Origin: Mycobacterium sp. ELW1
GTDB lineage: Bacteria; Actinomycetota; Actinomycetes; Mycobacteriales; Mycobacteriaceae
Assembly: GCF_008329905.1 (NCBI RefSeq)
Contig: NZ_CP032155.1
Location: 3,534,001 to 3,598,000 of the forward strand
DNA: 64,000 nt
Reading direction: 5' to 3'
A program made the position numbers and the translations under genes. Below, one piece after another: positions 1-9,911 of this stretch (position 1 is the first letter of the stretch; the number at the start of each line of letters is the position of its first letter). The notes below the pieces were generated by a model. The model did not search any database. It was given only the letters and a program-made list of their open reading frames with translations, and was not told the origin of the DNA.

Positions 1-397
1 CGACCACGGGCAGCAGCGGCGCGTCGACCTGCGTCTTCTCGGCGCGGGCGTGGCGTGGCGGAATGGCCAGCCGCAGTACGTCCGGGCGGGTGCCCGCGTA
101 GCGGGCAGCGACGGCGTCGACCAGCCTGCGGACTTCCGGGGTGAGCACCGGCTCGGCCGAGATCACCCGGTCCAGCCAACCCAATTGGCCGACGTGGTCG
201 GTATCGGACCGTCGCTCGAGCACGAAGGCGTCGACCAGCCGGCCGTGGAAGCGGACCCGTACCCGTACCCCGGGCTGCGCGTCGTCGGACTGTTCGGCCG
301 ACACCAGATAGTCGAACTCACGGTCCAGGTGCGGCACCGACAACATCGGCAGCACCCGGGCGATGGGTTCGTGCTCGGCGGCCCGCCGGATCGGCAT
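1..397 (-). CDS. priA: Primosomal protein N' (PriA), N-terminal part, cut by window edge
   Basis: PriA binds stalled forks and helps reload the replicative helicase. Only the first 132 codons are in the window; the gene continues past base 1. Read on the minus strand from the ATG at 397-395, the product starts MPIRRAAEHEPIARVLPMLS and contains VPHLDREFDYLV, the usual N-terminal DNA-binding (3'BD) segment of PriA. It continues through GVRVRVRFHGRLVDAFVL and ends in VRRLVDAVAARYAGT. The neighbour order (priA next to a YhhN-like gene and nlhH, then metK/coaBC) matches M. tuberculosis Rv1402-Rv1392. Actinobacterial PriA often has degraded helicase motifs; that part lies outside the window and cannot be judged. 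Confidence 0.85.
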   Translation of the reverse strand, partial: MPIRRAAEHEPIARVLPMLSVPHLDREFDYLVSAEQSDDAQPGVRVRVRFHGRLVDAFVLERRSDTDHVGQLGWLDRVISAEPVLTPEVRRLVDAVAARYAGTRPDVLRLAIPPRHARAEKTQVDAPLLPVV

Positions 398-429
398 CGT
401 CGAAGACTATCGACGGGCCCGACAAACGT

Positions 430-1149
430 TTAGTCAGCCGCCGTCTTGGGGTGAGCCACGGCGCGGCCGAAGAAGAAGCCCGCCGTGATCAGCACCTGCG
501 AGGTGGCGTACACCCACCAGATCGGGACTTCCAAGGCCTGCGAATCCAGCACGAAGCGGCCGATGCCGATCATCCCGTCGGAGATCGCGAAGCACACCGC
601 TCCCAGTGCCGTCCACGGCGTGGGCAGCCGGGCCACCAGTGCCGCGCAGACCATGGCGGCCAGCACGGCCATGTAGACCATCACCGGGATGGTCAGCCCG
701 TCGGACACCAGCCGCGGCCAGAACCGGACCAGCAAACCGACACACGCGACAACTACGACCGCCGACGCGAGCAGCCGCGGTGTGGTCGGTGCGCGCAGCG
801 GCAGCAGCGCGCCCAGATAGCAGAGGTGGGCCACCAGGAACGAGCCGAGGCCCAGCACGAACGACGGCTGCCACCACGGCATCGCGAGGAAGAAGTCGCC
901 GCCGGCCGAGAACAGCAGCGCCGCGACCAGCCAGCGCCGCTCCCGCACGTGCGGATGCCACAACGCGGCCACTGCCAGCAGCACGGCCATCAGTGCTTTG
1001 ACGGCGGGCTGGCCGGGGAAGCGGCCGGTGAGTTCAGCGTTCTCGGGCAGCCGCAGCGCCTCGACGGCCAGGAAGACGCCGTAGCCGACCGCGACGGCCG
1101 CACCGGCCGCCCACCATGTTGTCAGGGTGCGTAAGTACGGTGATTTCAT
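430..1149 (-). CDS. YhhN-family multi-pass membrane protein (Rv1401-like)
   Basis: A predicted integral membrane protein of about 239 residues with roughly eight hydrophobic segments (for example [59 protein letters not shown]). The [10 protein letters not shown] segment and a late [12 protein letters not shown] segment, each with a buried acidic residue, fit the YhhN/TMEM86 family, whose characterised members are lysoplasmalogenases. The substrate in mycobacteria is not something the sequence shows. It lies directly downstream of priA on the same strand. The chosen ATG (1149-1147) begins [17 protein letters not shown] longer reading frame to 1236 exists but would overlap the divergent esterase gene by about 90 bp. 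Even this start overlaps the plus-strand ATG at 1148. Confidence 0.7.
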   Translation of the reverse strand: MKSPYLRTLTTWWAAGAAVAVGYGVFLAVEALRLPENAELTGRFPGQPAVKALMAVLLAVAALWHPHVRERRWLVAALLFSAGGDFFLAMPWWQPSFVLGLGSFLVAHLCYLGALLPLRAPTTPRLLASAVVVVACVGLLVRFWPRLVSDGLTIPVMVYMAVLAAMVCAALVARLPTPWTALGAVCFAISDGMIGIGRFVLDSQALEVPIWWVYATSQVLITAGFFFGRAVAHPKTAAD

Positions 1150-2086
1150 GCCCAGTTCGGACAAACCGCCGGTCGATGCCATCCTGCAGAAGGTACTGGA
1201 CGCAGTGCCCTTCCAGTTGACCGTCGACGGCGGCATCGATGAGGCGCGTCGCCGGCTGCGCGATCTCCCGCGCCGCCCGGTGCATCCGGACCTGCGGGTG
1301 GAGAACCACCAGATCGACGGGCCGGCAGGACCGATCCCGGTCCGGGTCTACTGGCCGGACTCAGTGACAAATCCCCCGGTGACCATGTACTTCCACGGCG
1401 GCGGCTTCGCCGTCGGCGACCTGGACACCCACGACGGCACAGCCCGCGACCACGCCGTCGCCGCAGGCACACTGGTCGTGTCGGTCGACTATCGGCTGGC
1501 CCCGGAACACCCCTACCCGGCCGCGGTCGACGACGTCTGGGCTGCCACCCGGTGGGTGGCCGACAACGCCGATCGCTTCGGCGCGGACGCCTCACGGCTG
1601 GCGGTGGCCGGCGACTCCGCAGGCGGCACGCTGTCCGCGGTCGTGACCCAGCTGGCCCGGGACAACGACGGCCCGCCGATCGCGTTCCAGCTGCTCTGGT
1701 ACCCGTCGACGATGTGGGACAACTCGCTGCCGTCATTCGCCGAGAACGCCGACGCGCCGGTACTCGACAATGCCGCCATCGAGGCGTTCACCAGGTGGTA
1801 TGCCGGCCATGTCGACCTGACCGACCCGCCCGCCGGCCTGGCGCCGGGCCGGGCCGCCGACCTCTCCGGTCTGCCCCCGGCCTACATCGCCGTCGCCGGC
1901 CATGACCCGCTGCGCGACGACGGCGCCCGCTACGCCGAGCTGCTGGCCGCCGCAGGTGTAACAGTCGACCTGCATTTGGCCGACACATTGGTGCACGGCT
2001 ACCTCGGTTACGCCGGGGTGGTGCCGGCCGCCACTGAGGCGGCCGACCGTGGATTAGCCGCTCTGCGCGCAGCGTTGCACGCCTGA
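1148..2086 (+). CDS. nlhH: NlhH-type alpha/beta-hydrolase (HSL-family carboxylesterase)
   Basis: A 312-residue cytoplasmic serine esterase of the hormone-sensitive-lipase family, expected to hydrolyse short-chain esters. The oxyanion-hole motif HGGG is at about residues 83-86, the nucleophile elbow GDSAGG at 155-160 (Ser157), Asp253 in GHDPLRDDG and His283 in LVHGYLGY, so the triad is intact. Length and order fit NlhH (Rv1399c), which sits in the same neighbourhood in M. tuberculosis. ATG 1148 gives [15 protein letters not shown], close to the family N-terminus; an in-frame GTG at 1127 would add seven residues. The start overlaps that of the divergent YhhN-like gene. Assignment to NlhH rather than a paralogous Lip protein rests mostly on context. 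Confidence 0.85.
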   Translation: MPSSDKPPVDAILQKVLDAVPFQLTVDGGIDEARRRLRDLPRRPVHPDLRVENHQIDGPAGPIPVRVYWPDSVTNPPVTMYFHGGGFAVGDLDTHDGTARDHAVAAGTLVVSVDYRLAPEHPYPAAVDDVWAATRWVADNADRFGADASRLAVAGDSAGGTLSAVVTQLARDNDGPPIAFQLLWYPSTMWDNSLPSFAENADAPVLDNAAIEAFTRWYAGHVDLTDPPAGLAPGRAADLSGLPPAYIAVAGHDPLRDDGARYAELLAAAGVTVDLHLADTLVHGYLGYAGVVPAATEAADRGLAALRAALHA

Positions 2087-2117
2087 GCGGACGAAAACGC
2101 ACGGCTAGCAGCAAACC

Positions 2118-2146
2118 TTGTCGGGACCGTCCGGACAGGCCAGAAT
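2118..2146 (+). promoter_or_regulatory. Candidate promoter with dyad in the spacer
   Basis: TTGTCG (2118-2123), a 17-base spacer and CAGAAT (2141-2146) resemble a sigma-A promoter with four of six matches in each box. A near-perfect 19-bp inverted repeat (2119-2137, arms TGTCGGGAC / GTCCGGACA) covers the -35 box and most of the spacer, a good place for a repressor. It sits 35 bp before the hemophore-like gene. No regulator is identified, so this is a weak call. Confidence 0.35.
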
Positions 2147-2180
2147 GGCACCAATCGCCACAATCGGGAGGATCTACCCC

Positions 2181-2576
2181 ATGAACATTGCTGAAGCCGC
2201 CGGAGCCCGGCGCACGCTCGGCATCTGTCTCGGCGCTGTCGCGGTCGGTCTGGCATCGGCCGTCATCGCCGCTCCGGCCGCCATGGCGGCACCGGATTGC
2301 AGCAAGCCCGCCGTCGATGCCCAGGTTGCGCAGTCTCAGGGCGCGATCCAGGGCTACCTGAACACGCACCCGGACGGGCAGCGGGTGCTGATGACCGCGG
2401 CACTGCAGCCGCGCGCTCAGGCCTCCGCCACCCTGCAGGCCTATGCGCAGTCGAACCCGCAGGAATACCAGGAGTTCACTGCACTCCTGGCTCCGCTGGG
2501 CACGCTGCAGAAGCAGTGCGGCGTCCAGGTCATCCCGCCGCAGTATCAGTGGGCGTTCGACCAGTTCGTCGGCTGA
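2181..2576 (+). CDS. Secreted hemophore-related (MHB-type) small protein
   Basis: A 131-residue exported protein. Residues 1-37 form a signal peptide (hydrophobic core LGICLGAVAVGLASAVIAAPA, AMAAP cleavage region). The mature part has two cysteines, one at its start (PDCSKP) and one near the end (LQKQCGVQV), a YLNTHPDGQRVLM stretch and a QSNPQEYQEFTALL stretch. This cysteine-YLxxHP-cysteine layout is that of the mycobacterial heme-binding/hemophore-related family (Rv0203-like). Heme binding is inferred from family likeness only. ATG 2181 has the Shine-Dalgarno GGGAGGA eight bases upstream; a longer frame from 2118 would put 21 residues before the signal peptide and was rejected. A strong terminator follows. 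Confidence 0.7.
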   Translation: MNIAEAAGARRTLGICLGAVAVGLASAVIAAPAAMAAPDCSKPAVDAQVAQSQGAIQGYLNTHPDGQRVLMTAALQPRAQASATLQAYAQSNPQEYQEFTALLAPLGTLQKQCGVQVIPPQYQWAFDQFVG

Positions 2577-2596
2577 TCAACTCCGCCTCACCAGTA

Positions 2597-2636
2597 CAGC
2601 CCGGCCGTTATGACACGACGGCCGGGCTGACTGTTT
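2597..2636 (+). terminator. Intrinsic-type hairpin after the hemophore-like gene
   Basis: A perfect 12-bp stem (CAGCCCGGCCGT at 2597-2608 pairing with ACGGCCGGGCTG at 2618-2629) with a 9-base loop, followed by the short T-containing run ACTGTTT. It ends just before the cyclase ATG at 2638, so it isolates the two genes or partly attenuates read-through into the cyclase. Mycobacterial terminators often lack a long U tract. Confidence 0.7.
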
Positions 2637-2637
2637 G

Positions 2638-4230
2638 ATGCCCGCACCACGAACTCACCGAGTCCTGGAGTGGCTCACCCAGCAGAGCACCCAGTCCCAG
2701 GCCACACCGGAGTACGGCTCCTGGCTGCTAGGGCGAGTCTCGGAAAGCCAGCGCCGCCGGCGCATTCGAATCCAGGTCATCCTCACGGTCTTCGTGGTGG
2801 TCGCCAACCTCATCGGTGTCGCCGTCGCGATGTCGGTGATCACCGTCGCCATCCCGGTGCCCAACATTTTCGCCGGCCGCGCCCACCTGATCACGACCGT
2901 GGTGGCTCCCGCCTACGTGGTCGTCGCGGTGATCGTCGGCTGGGTGTGGGCCACCCGCCGCATCCTGGACGCCTTGCGGTGGTCGATCGAAGACCGCCCC
3001 CCGACCCCGCGCGATCAGCGCAACACCTTTCGTGCCCCGTGGCAGTTGACCGTTATCCCGTTGGTGCTCTGGGGCGTTGGCGCGGCACTGCTGACCACTC
3101 TGTACGGCATGGTCGACACCGGCTACATCCCGAAGATGTTGTTCGGGATCACGTTCAGCGGGATCGTGGTGTCGGCGAGTTGTTATTTCTTCACCGAGTT
3201 CGCGTTGCGGCCGGTCGCGGCGCAAGCCCTGGAGACCGGTACGCCCGACCACCGCGGCGGCCCGGGAGTGCTGGGCCGGACGATCATGGCGTGGGTGCTG
3301 GGGTCCTGTGTGCCCGTCATCGGGATCGCGCTGGCGGCGGGTTTCACCCTGACACTGCGCAACATGACGGTGACCCAGCTTTCGGTGGCGGTGTTGCTCT
3401 TGGCCGCTGCTGCAGCGATTTTCGGCTTCATCCTCATCCTGATCTCCTCCTGGTTGATCGCCACACCGGTTCAGGTCGTGCGCGCGGCGATGCAGCGGGT
3501 CGAGGACGGCGATCTCGACACCCACGTGGTGGTGTTCGACGGCACCGAGCTCGGTGAACTACAGCGCGGTTTCAACCGAATGGTCGAGGGACTGCGCGAG
3601 CGCGACCGGGTTCGGGACCTGTTCGGACGCCATGTCGGACGCGATGTCGCGCTGGCCGCCGAAAAGCGCAACATCAACCTCGGCGGCGAAGAGTGTTCGG
3701 CCGCTGTGTTATTCGTCGACATCGTCGGATCCACTCAGGTGGTGGGCAGCCGGCCGCCGGTCGAGGTCGTCGAGCTGCTCAACGAATTCTTCGGCGTCGT
3801 GGTCGACGAGGTCGAGCGCTGCGGCGGTCTGATCAACAAGTTCGAAGGCGATGGCGCACTGGCGGTGTTCGGCGCGCCGGTGGCTCAGGAACACCCCGAG
3901 ACCAACGCCCTCGCCGCCGCCCGGGCGATCGCGGATCGCCTGCGGCGCGACGTGCCCGACATCTCGGTGGGCATTGGGGTGGCGTCCGGCATCGTGGTGG
4001 CCGGCAACATCGGGTCCCACCACCGTTTCGAGTACACCGTCATCGGCGATCCCGTGCACGAAGCGTCCCGGCTGTGCGAGCTGGCCAAGAAGACCGGCGC
4101 CGGCGTGCTCGCGTCCGCTCCCACCCTCGAAGCAGCCGACGCCGCCGAGCAACGCTTCTGGACTCTGGGCGACGAGGTGGTGCTGCGCGGCCGCTCGTCG
4201 CCGACCCGGCTGGCCGTCCCCGCGGAATGA
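2638..4230 (+). CDS. Membrane class III adenylate cyclase with HAMP domain
   Basis: A 530-residue protein predicted to make cAMP from ATP. The N-terminal half carries about six membrane segments (for example IQVILTVFVVVANLIGVAVAM and LVLWGVGAALLTTLYGMV), the layout of the Rv1318c/Rv1319c/Rv1320c/Rv3645 cyclase group. A HAMP linker follows (about 275-335, RVEDGDLDTHVVVFDGTELGELQRGFNRM). The C-terminal catalytic domain (about 350-525) has the first metal Asp in LFVDIVGST (about 361), the second in KFEGDGALAVFG (about 405), then HHRFEYTVIGDPVHEASRLCELAK. The membrane/HAMP part probably senses a signal and forces the catalytic halves to dimerise. A TTG at 2635 precedes the chosen ATG and is unlikely to be used. 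Confidence 0.9.
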   Translation: MPAPRTHRVLEWLTQQSTQSQATPEYGSWLLGRVSESQRRRRIRIQVILTVFVVVANLIGVAVAMSVITVAIPVPNIFAGRAHLITTVVAPAYVVVAVIVGWVWATRRILDALRWSIEDRPPTPRDQRNTFRAPWQLTVIPLVLWGVGAALLTTLYGMVDTGYIPKMLFGITFSGIVVSASCYFFTEFALRPVAAQALETGTPDHRGGPGVLGRTIMAWVLGSCVPVIGIALAAGFTLTLRNMTVTQLSVAVLLLAAAAAIFGFILILISSWLIATPVQVVRAAMQRVEDGDLDTHVVVFDGTELGELQRGFNRMVEGLRERDRVRDLFGRHVGRDVALAAEKRNINLGGEECSAAVLFVDIVGSTQVVGSRPPVEVVELLNEFFGVVVDEVERCGGLINKFEGDGALAVFGAPVAQEHPETNALAAARAIADRLRRDVPDISVGIGVASGIVVAGNIGSHHRFEYTVIGDPVHEASRLCELAKKTGAGVLASAPTLEAADAAEQRFWTLGDEVVLRGRSSPTRLAVPAE

Positions 4231-4297
4231 TCTCGGCCGTCCGCTACTTGTTCTGGTTTGGCATTCCAACAGCTGGACAACGTAACGGAGGAACCCC

Positions 4298-5041
<744 letters not shown>

Positions 5042-5044
5042 ACA

Positions 5045-5059
5045 GCGGTGAACCACCGC
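5045..5059. terminator. Small hairpin between convergent SDR and metK genes
   Basis: GCGGTG (5045-5050) and CACCGC (5054-5059) form a 6-bp stem with a 3-base loop in the 33-bp gap between two convergent genes. It could serve both directions. No T tract follows, so the call is tentative. Confidence 0.35.
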
Positions 5060-5074
5060 CCGAATCGACGAAAG

Positions 5075-6283
<1,209 letters not shown>

Positions 6284-6310
6284 AGTGTTTTCCTTTCAAG
6301 AACTTAGTTC

Positions 6311-6342
6311 GGCGAATCATATATTCGCCCCTGACAGACCAA
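6311..6342 (-). promoter_or_regulatory. Candidate metK promoter overlapping a leader hairpin
   Basis: On the minus strand TATGAT (6321-6316) is a good -10 box, with a weak TTGGTC (6342-6337) upstream at 15 bases. The same bases lie in a perfect 7-bp inverted repeat, GGCGAAT (6311-6317) and ATTCGCC (6323-6329), loop of five. Transcription would start near 6309, leaving a leader of about 26 bases. No SAM riboswitch fold is visible in so short a leader. Confidence 0.45.
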
Positions 6343-6397
6343 ACCGGCACGGTACGTCCCGCGCAAGGCTTATGCGCACATTTCTTCTCTTGCGAAG

Positions 6398-7642
6398 CTA
6401 GGCCTCGCGCCGCAGGAGCATCGCGATCGCGTCCACGATACGGCTTGCCATCAGCGTCTTCGACCCGTGCTCCAACGCGAGCTCGGTGCCGTCGGCGCTC
6501 AATAACCATCCGTCGTTGTTGTCCACCTCGAATGCCCGCCCCTCGCCGACCGCGTTGACGACGAGCAGATCACAGCCTTTGCGAGCCAGTTTGGCCCTTG
6601 CGTGGAAGAGCACATCGCCTTCTTTGTCGCCGGTCTCGGCGGCGAAGCCGACGATGGCGCGCATATTCGGCAGCTGGCCGTCGGTACGCTGACGCACCGC
6701 CCCGGCCAGCACATCGTCGGTTCGCACCAACTCGATAGCGGGCGCATCCACCACATCGGGCTTCTTCTTGATCTTGCTGGCCTCCACATGTGCGGGCCGG
6801 AAGTCGGCGACGGCGGCGGCCATCACGAGAACGTGGGCGTCCGGCGCGTGCTTGGTGACGGCCTCGTGCAACTGCTCGGCGGACGTGATGTGCAGGACGT
6901 GCACGCCGGCCGGGTCGGCGAGCCCGGCGGTGTTGCCGGCGATCAGCGTGACGTCGGCGCCGCGCTGGGCGGCGACCCTGGCCACGGCGTACCCCTGCTT
7001 GCCCGAGCTGCGGTTGCCGATGAAGCGGACCGGGTCGATCGCTTCGCGGGTGCCACCCGCACTGACCAGGAGTTTGATACCGCTGAGGTCGAACGGCATC
7101 GCGTCGGCGCGGGCCAGCAGAAGTTCGGCGAAAGTGGTGATCTCCTCCGGCTCCGGCAGCCGTCCGGGGCCGGTGTCGGCGCCGGTGAGGCGCCCGGATG
7201 CCGGTTGCAGCACGACGGCCCCGCGGCGGCGCAGCGTCTCCACGTTCGCGACGGTGGCCGGGTGCAGCCACATCTCGGTGTGCATGGCCGGCGCGAACAG
7301 CACCGGGCAGCGGGCCGTGAGCAGAGTCGCGGTCAGCAGGTCGTCCGCACGGCCGGAGACGGCGCGGGCCAGCAGGTCGGCGGTGGCCGGCGCGACGACG
7401 ACGAGGTCGGCTTCCTGACCGAGCCGGACGTGCGGGACTTCGTCGACGTCTTCGAAGACGCCGGTGCGGACCGGATGCCCGGACAGGGCCTCGAACGTCG
7501 CCGCACCGACGAACCGCAGTGCCGATTCGGTGGGGATGACGCGGACGTCATGACCAGCCTCACTGAGCTGGCGGACGACCGAACACGCCTTGTAAGCGGC
7601 GATGCCTCCGGCGACGCCGACGATGATCCGCTTGCGGTTCAT
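6398..7642 (-). CDS. coaBC: Bifunctional phosphopantothenoylcysteine decarboxylase / phosphopantothenate-cysteine ligase
   Basis: This bifunctional enzyme joins cysteine to 4'-phosphopantothenate (CoaB) and decarboxylates the product (CoaC) to 4'-phosphopantetheine, two steps of CoA synthesis. The N-terminal flavoprotein half (1 to about 185) starts RIIVGVAGGIAAYKACSVVRQL, has the active-site region LFAPAMHTEMW and ends near GRLPEPEEI. The C-terminal CoaB half begins LLVSAGGTREAIDPVRFIGNRSSGKQGYA and contains AAAVADFRP and KIKK, the substrate-binding Lys region. The 414-residue length is normal. ATG 7642 is used; a TTG one codon upstream is unlikely. rpoZ ends 21 bp upstream, so the two are probably cotranscribed. 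Confidence 0.95.
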   Translation of the reverse strand: MNRKRIIVGVAGGIAAYKACSVVRQLSEAGHDVRVIPTESALRFVGAATFEALSGHPVRTGVFEDVDEVPHVRLGQEADLVVVAPATADLLARAVSGRADDLLTATLLTARCPVLFAPAMHTEMWLHPATVANVETLRRRGAVVLQPASGRLTGADTGPGRLPEPEEITTFAELLLARADAMPFDLSGIKLLVSAGGTREAIDPVRFIGNRSSGKQGYAVARVAAQRGADVTLIAGNTAGLADPAGVHVLHITSAEQLHEAVTKHAPDAHVLVMAAAVADFRPAHVEASKIKKKPDVVDAPAIELVRTDDVLAGAVRQRTDGQLPNMRAIVGFAAETGDKEGDVLFHARAKLARKGCDLLVVNAVGEGRAFEVDNNDGWLLSADGTELALEHGSKTLMASRIVDAIAMLLRREA

Positions 7643-7663
7643 CAACTGGCCCGGGCTGCTGGG

Positions 7664-7966
7664 CTACTCGCCTTCGGTGTGCTCGAGCAGGTCGCCGTGG
7701 ATCTCGCGCATCGAGATCGACAGCGGCTTCTCCTGCAGGCCGGGCTCGACCAGCGGGCCGACGTATTCGAGAATGCCGTCGCCGAGCTGGTTGTAGTAGT
7801 CGTTGATCTGCCGGGCCCGCTTGGCTGCATAGATCACCAGCGCGTACTTGCTCGACACCCGGTCCAGCAACTCGTCGATGGGCGGGTTGGTGATGCCCAA
7901 CGGTGTGTCATAGGCGGTTGCGGCACCCGGGGCCGGATCGTAGTGATCCGTGCTGGCTTGCGTCAC
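7664..7966 (-). CDS. rpoZ: RNA polymerase omega subunit
   Basis: Omega helps assemble the beta' subunit into RNA polymerase. The 100-residue product has the core omega sequence [29 protein letters not shown] (about 28-56), in which the SKYALV and AAKRARQI helices are typical. The C-terminal part, [20 protein letters not shown], matches the actinobacterial extension. The start is GTG 7966 ([10 protein letters not shown]), with AGGAAGAAG upstream. It sits in the conserved gmk-rpoZ-coaBC-metK order. Confidence 0.95.
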   Translation of the reverse strand: MTQASTDHYDPAPGAATAYDTPLGITNPPIDELLDRVSSKYALVIYAAKRARQINDYYNQLGDGILEYVGPLVEPGLQEKPLSISMREIHGDLLEHTEGE

Positions 7967-8007
7967 GTAGAACTTCTTCCTGGCGGATTGTGTGTCTGAC
8001 TCGGTCT

Positions 8008-8038
8008 GGTGAGGCGGTGTCTCACCCCGGCTTCGGGG
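8008..8038 (-). other. Two adjacent hairpins in the gmk-rpoZ gap
   Basis: The 81-bp gap between gmk and rpoZ holds GGTGAG (8008-8013) paired with CTCACC (8021-8026), and a CCCC (8025-8028) / GGGG (8035-8038) stem that shares two bases with the first. The two folds are partly exclusive. They could end gmk transcripts or tune rpoZ expression. Neither has a T run. Confidence 0.3.
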
Positions 8039-8047
8039 GCTGGATTG

Positions 8048-8665
8048 TCATGAATCTTCGCGGCCCACCAGCAAGGATACCAATTCGGCGCAGGCCGACT
8101 CCAATTGGCTGTTCACGACAACCACGTCGAACCTGCCCTGAGCTGCGAGCTCGGCCCGGGCGGTGGCCAGGCGACGCTCTACTTGCTCGTGCGTTTCGGT
8201 TCCCCGACCGGCCAATCGCTGTTCGAGGGCCTCCCAGCTGGGGGGCGCCAGGAACACGCTCACCGCCTCGGGCATCGCCCGTTTGACGGCGTCAGCGCCT
8301 GCCAGGTCCACCTCGATCAGGACCGGGTGACCAGTTTCGGCAGCCTCGGCCACCGGCGCGGCCAGCGTGCCGGAGCGCTGCAGACCGTTGTGGATCTCTG
8401 CCCATTCGAGCAACTCACCATCGTCGATGAGTTGCTGAAAACGTGCGGGGGTGACGAAGTGGTAGTCGACCCCGTCCACCTCACCCGGGCGGCGGGCCCG
8501 GGTGGTGGCCGACACGCTGAAATGCAGGTCGGGCACCTGCTCGCGCAGGCAGCGGACGATCGTCGACTTCCCCACCCCGGATGGCCCGGACAGCACCACC
8601 ACTCGGCCACGGCCGCGGTGGTCGGGCGAATCGCCCGCGCTGTCCGGCCCTCCGCCGGCATTCAC
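8048..8665 (-). CDS. gmk: Guanylate kinase
   Basis: Gmk phosphorylates GMP to GDP with ATP. The 205-residue protein has the P-loop GPSGVGKST (about 27-35), the GMP-binding region [44 protein letters not shown] and the lid region [17 protein letters not shown]. The start GTG 8665 gives a short N-terminal tail rich in Gly and Asp before the kinase fold. Only seven bases separate it from the mihF stop, so mihF-gmk-rpoZ-coaBC is probably one transcript. Confidence 0.95.
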   Translation of the reverse strand: MNAGGGPDSAGDSPDHRGRGRVVVLSGPSGVGKSTIVRCLREQVPDLHFSVSATTRARRPGEVDGVDYHFVTPARFQQLIDDGELLEWAEIHNGLQRSGTLAAPVAEAAETGHPVLIEVDLAGADAVKRAMPEAVSVFLAPPSWEALEQRLAGRGTETHEQVERRLATARAELAAQGRFDVVVVNSQLESACAELVSLLVGREDS

Positions 8666-8672
8666 CGACTGT

Positions 8673-8996
8673 CTAGTCAGCGGTGAAGTCGAACTTTTCC
8701 AGCAATGCCTTGCGCTGCCGATCGCCGAGTCCGCGCAGGCGGCGGGTCGGGGCGATCTCGAGCTCGGTCATGATTTCCTGCGCCTTGACCTTGCCCACCT
8801 TGGGCAGGGCTTCCAGCAGTGCGGAAACCTTCATCTTGCCGAGGACCTCGTCGGTCTCAGCGTCCTTGAGCACCTGCTTGAGGTTGGTGCCACCACGCTT
8901 GAGCCGATCCTTGAGCTCAGCTCGTGCGCGACGCGCGGCAGCAGCCTTCTCCAACGCGGCTGCACGCTGCTCGTCGGTCAACTGGGGAAGGGCCAC
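8673..8996 (-). CDS. mihF: Mycobacterial integration host factor
   Basis: mIHF is the actinobacterial nucleoid protein first found as the mycobacteriophage L5 integration factor; it is unrelated in sequence to E. coli IHF. The 107-residue protein has the expected layout: a long N-terminal helix ([27 protein letters not shown]), a [27 protein letters not shown]-binding region, then [22 protein letters not shown]. It starts at GTG 8996 with the strong site GGAGGAACCC. In M. tuberculosis a PE/PPE pair lies between mihF and pyrF; here there is a different small secreted protein. Confidence 0.96.
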   Translation of the reverse strand: MALPQLTDEQRAAALEKAAAARRARAELKDRLKRGGTNLKQVLKDAETDEVLGKMKVSALLEALPKVGKVKAQEIMTELEIAPTRRLRGLGDRQRKALLEKFDFTAD

Positions 8997-9465
8997 GGGT
9001 TCCTCCGTCTCATCACCATCATTGTTTTGCCTGGGCCGGGTACTTCAGCCAGCGACGCCGACCGTACCCACGCTCTCTGACGAAATCTAACCCCACCCCC
9101 TGATTACCGGTGCAAAGCCGCAGGATATGGCCCAAGATCACCTTGTTCGGACAGCTGTCGGGACAGCCGTCTGCCTGCTCTGCGGCGGCGCTCGGATCTT
9201 CGCGGTCAGACCAGAAAATGCGGTTCCACCTGCATGTTCTTCCCAACCAGGTGGGTCGCCGAGGACCGGACACCCGTCCACCGGGGTGGGCCGGGGCCAA
9301 ATTTCACCTCACAGGCAGGTCGCGGCGTGTCGGGCGTGTCGAGACGACCCCGTCCGCGCACTTACCGCACACACAGCTGAGCGAAAGATTTTGCATAGAC
9401 CAGCTACCTAACGTCGGCGATGTCGGGGTGTTCAGCGAGAAATTCGACCCTCGAAGGGGCGTGCC
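8997..9465. other. Intergenic region between divergent mihF and a secreted-protein gene
   Basis: This 469-bp stretch has no convincing gene. The open frames crossing it run into repetitive Arg/Pro/Ser-rich translation without ribosome sites. It must hold the mihF promoter and that of the plus-strand gene at 9466. No clear -35/-10 pair, hairpin or RNA gene was recognised. The site GAAGGGGCGTGCC just before 9466 serves the plus gene. Confidence 0.6.
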
Positions 9466-9897
9466 ATGTCCATCACACATTCCACCCGCGCTGCCGCACT
9501 GACCGTCGGGATCACCATCGCGGGGCTGACGGTGGGAGCGGCGCCGGCGCTGGCCGACCCGGGCCCCGGGCCAGGACCAGGCCAGTGCGGTTTCCAGGGC
9601 TGCCAGGGACCCGGCCAGCGCGGTCCTGACGGGCCCGGAGGCGATCGGCGCGGACCTGGCCCGGCGGACTGGCGCGGCGGCCCCGGTGGCGGGCCTGGCG
9701 GGCCGCAATGGCGCGGCGACGACGACCGCGGCTGGCGACCCGGACCGCCGCCACCCGACCTCGGGTGGCGCGGGATCGACCAAGGCCGCTGGGACCATCA
9801 GCCGTTCAACTACAACGGCAACTGGGTCAACCCGGTGTTCGACCAGGGCTACAACGCGTGGGGGTTCTGGCTGTTCGGGATCTGGATCCCGCTGTAA
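9466..9897 (+). CDS. Small secreted Gly/Pro-rich protein
   Basis: A 143-residue exported protein of unknown function. Residues 1-31 are a signal peptide (AAALTVGITIAGLTVGAAPALA). The next 70 residues are a low-complexity segment rich in Gly, Pro, Arg and Asp with only two cysteines (CGFQGC). The last 35 residues are ordered and aromatic, with WDHQPFNYNGNWVNPVFDQ followed by a Trp/Phe-rich end (WGFWLFGIWIPL). That kind of aromatic C-terminus is seen in several small mycobacterial secreted proteins; no activity is known to me. It converges on pyrF with a 14-bp gap. Confidence 0.75.
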   Translation: MSITHSTRAAALTVGITIAGLTVGAAPALADPGPGPGPGQCGFQGCQGPGQRGPDGPGGDRRGPGPADWRGGPGGGPGGPQWRGDDDRGWRPGPPPPDLGWRGIDQGRWDHQPFNYNGNWVNPVFDQGYNAWGFWLFGIWIPL

Positions 9898-9911
9898 GGC
9901 GCCGGCGGGAC

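Noticed and set aside
2600..2660. A possible small gene in the hairpin region between the hemophore-like and cyclase genes
   Set aside because: The region is a perfect stem-loop followed directly by the cyclase start; it is a terminator, not a gene.
6284..6397. Possible SAM riboswitch before metK
   Set aside because: The leader after the candidate promoter is only about 26 bases and has none of the SAM-I, SAM-II or SAM-IV core folds.
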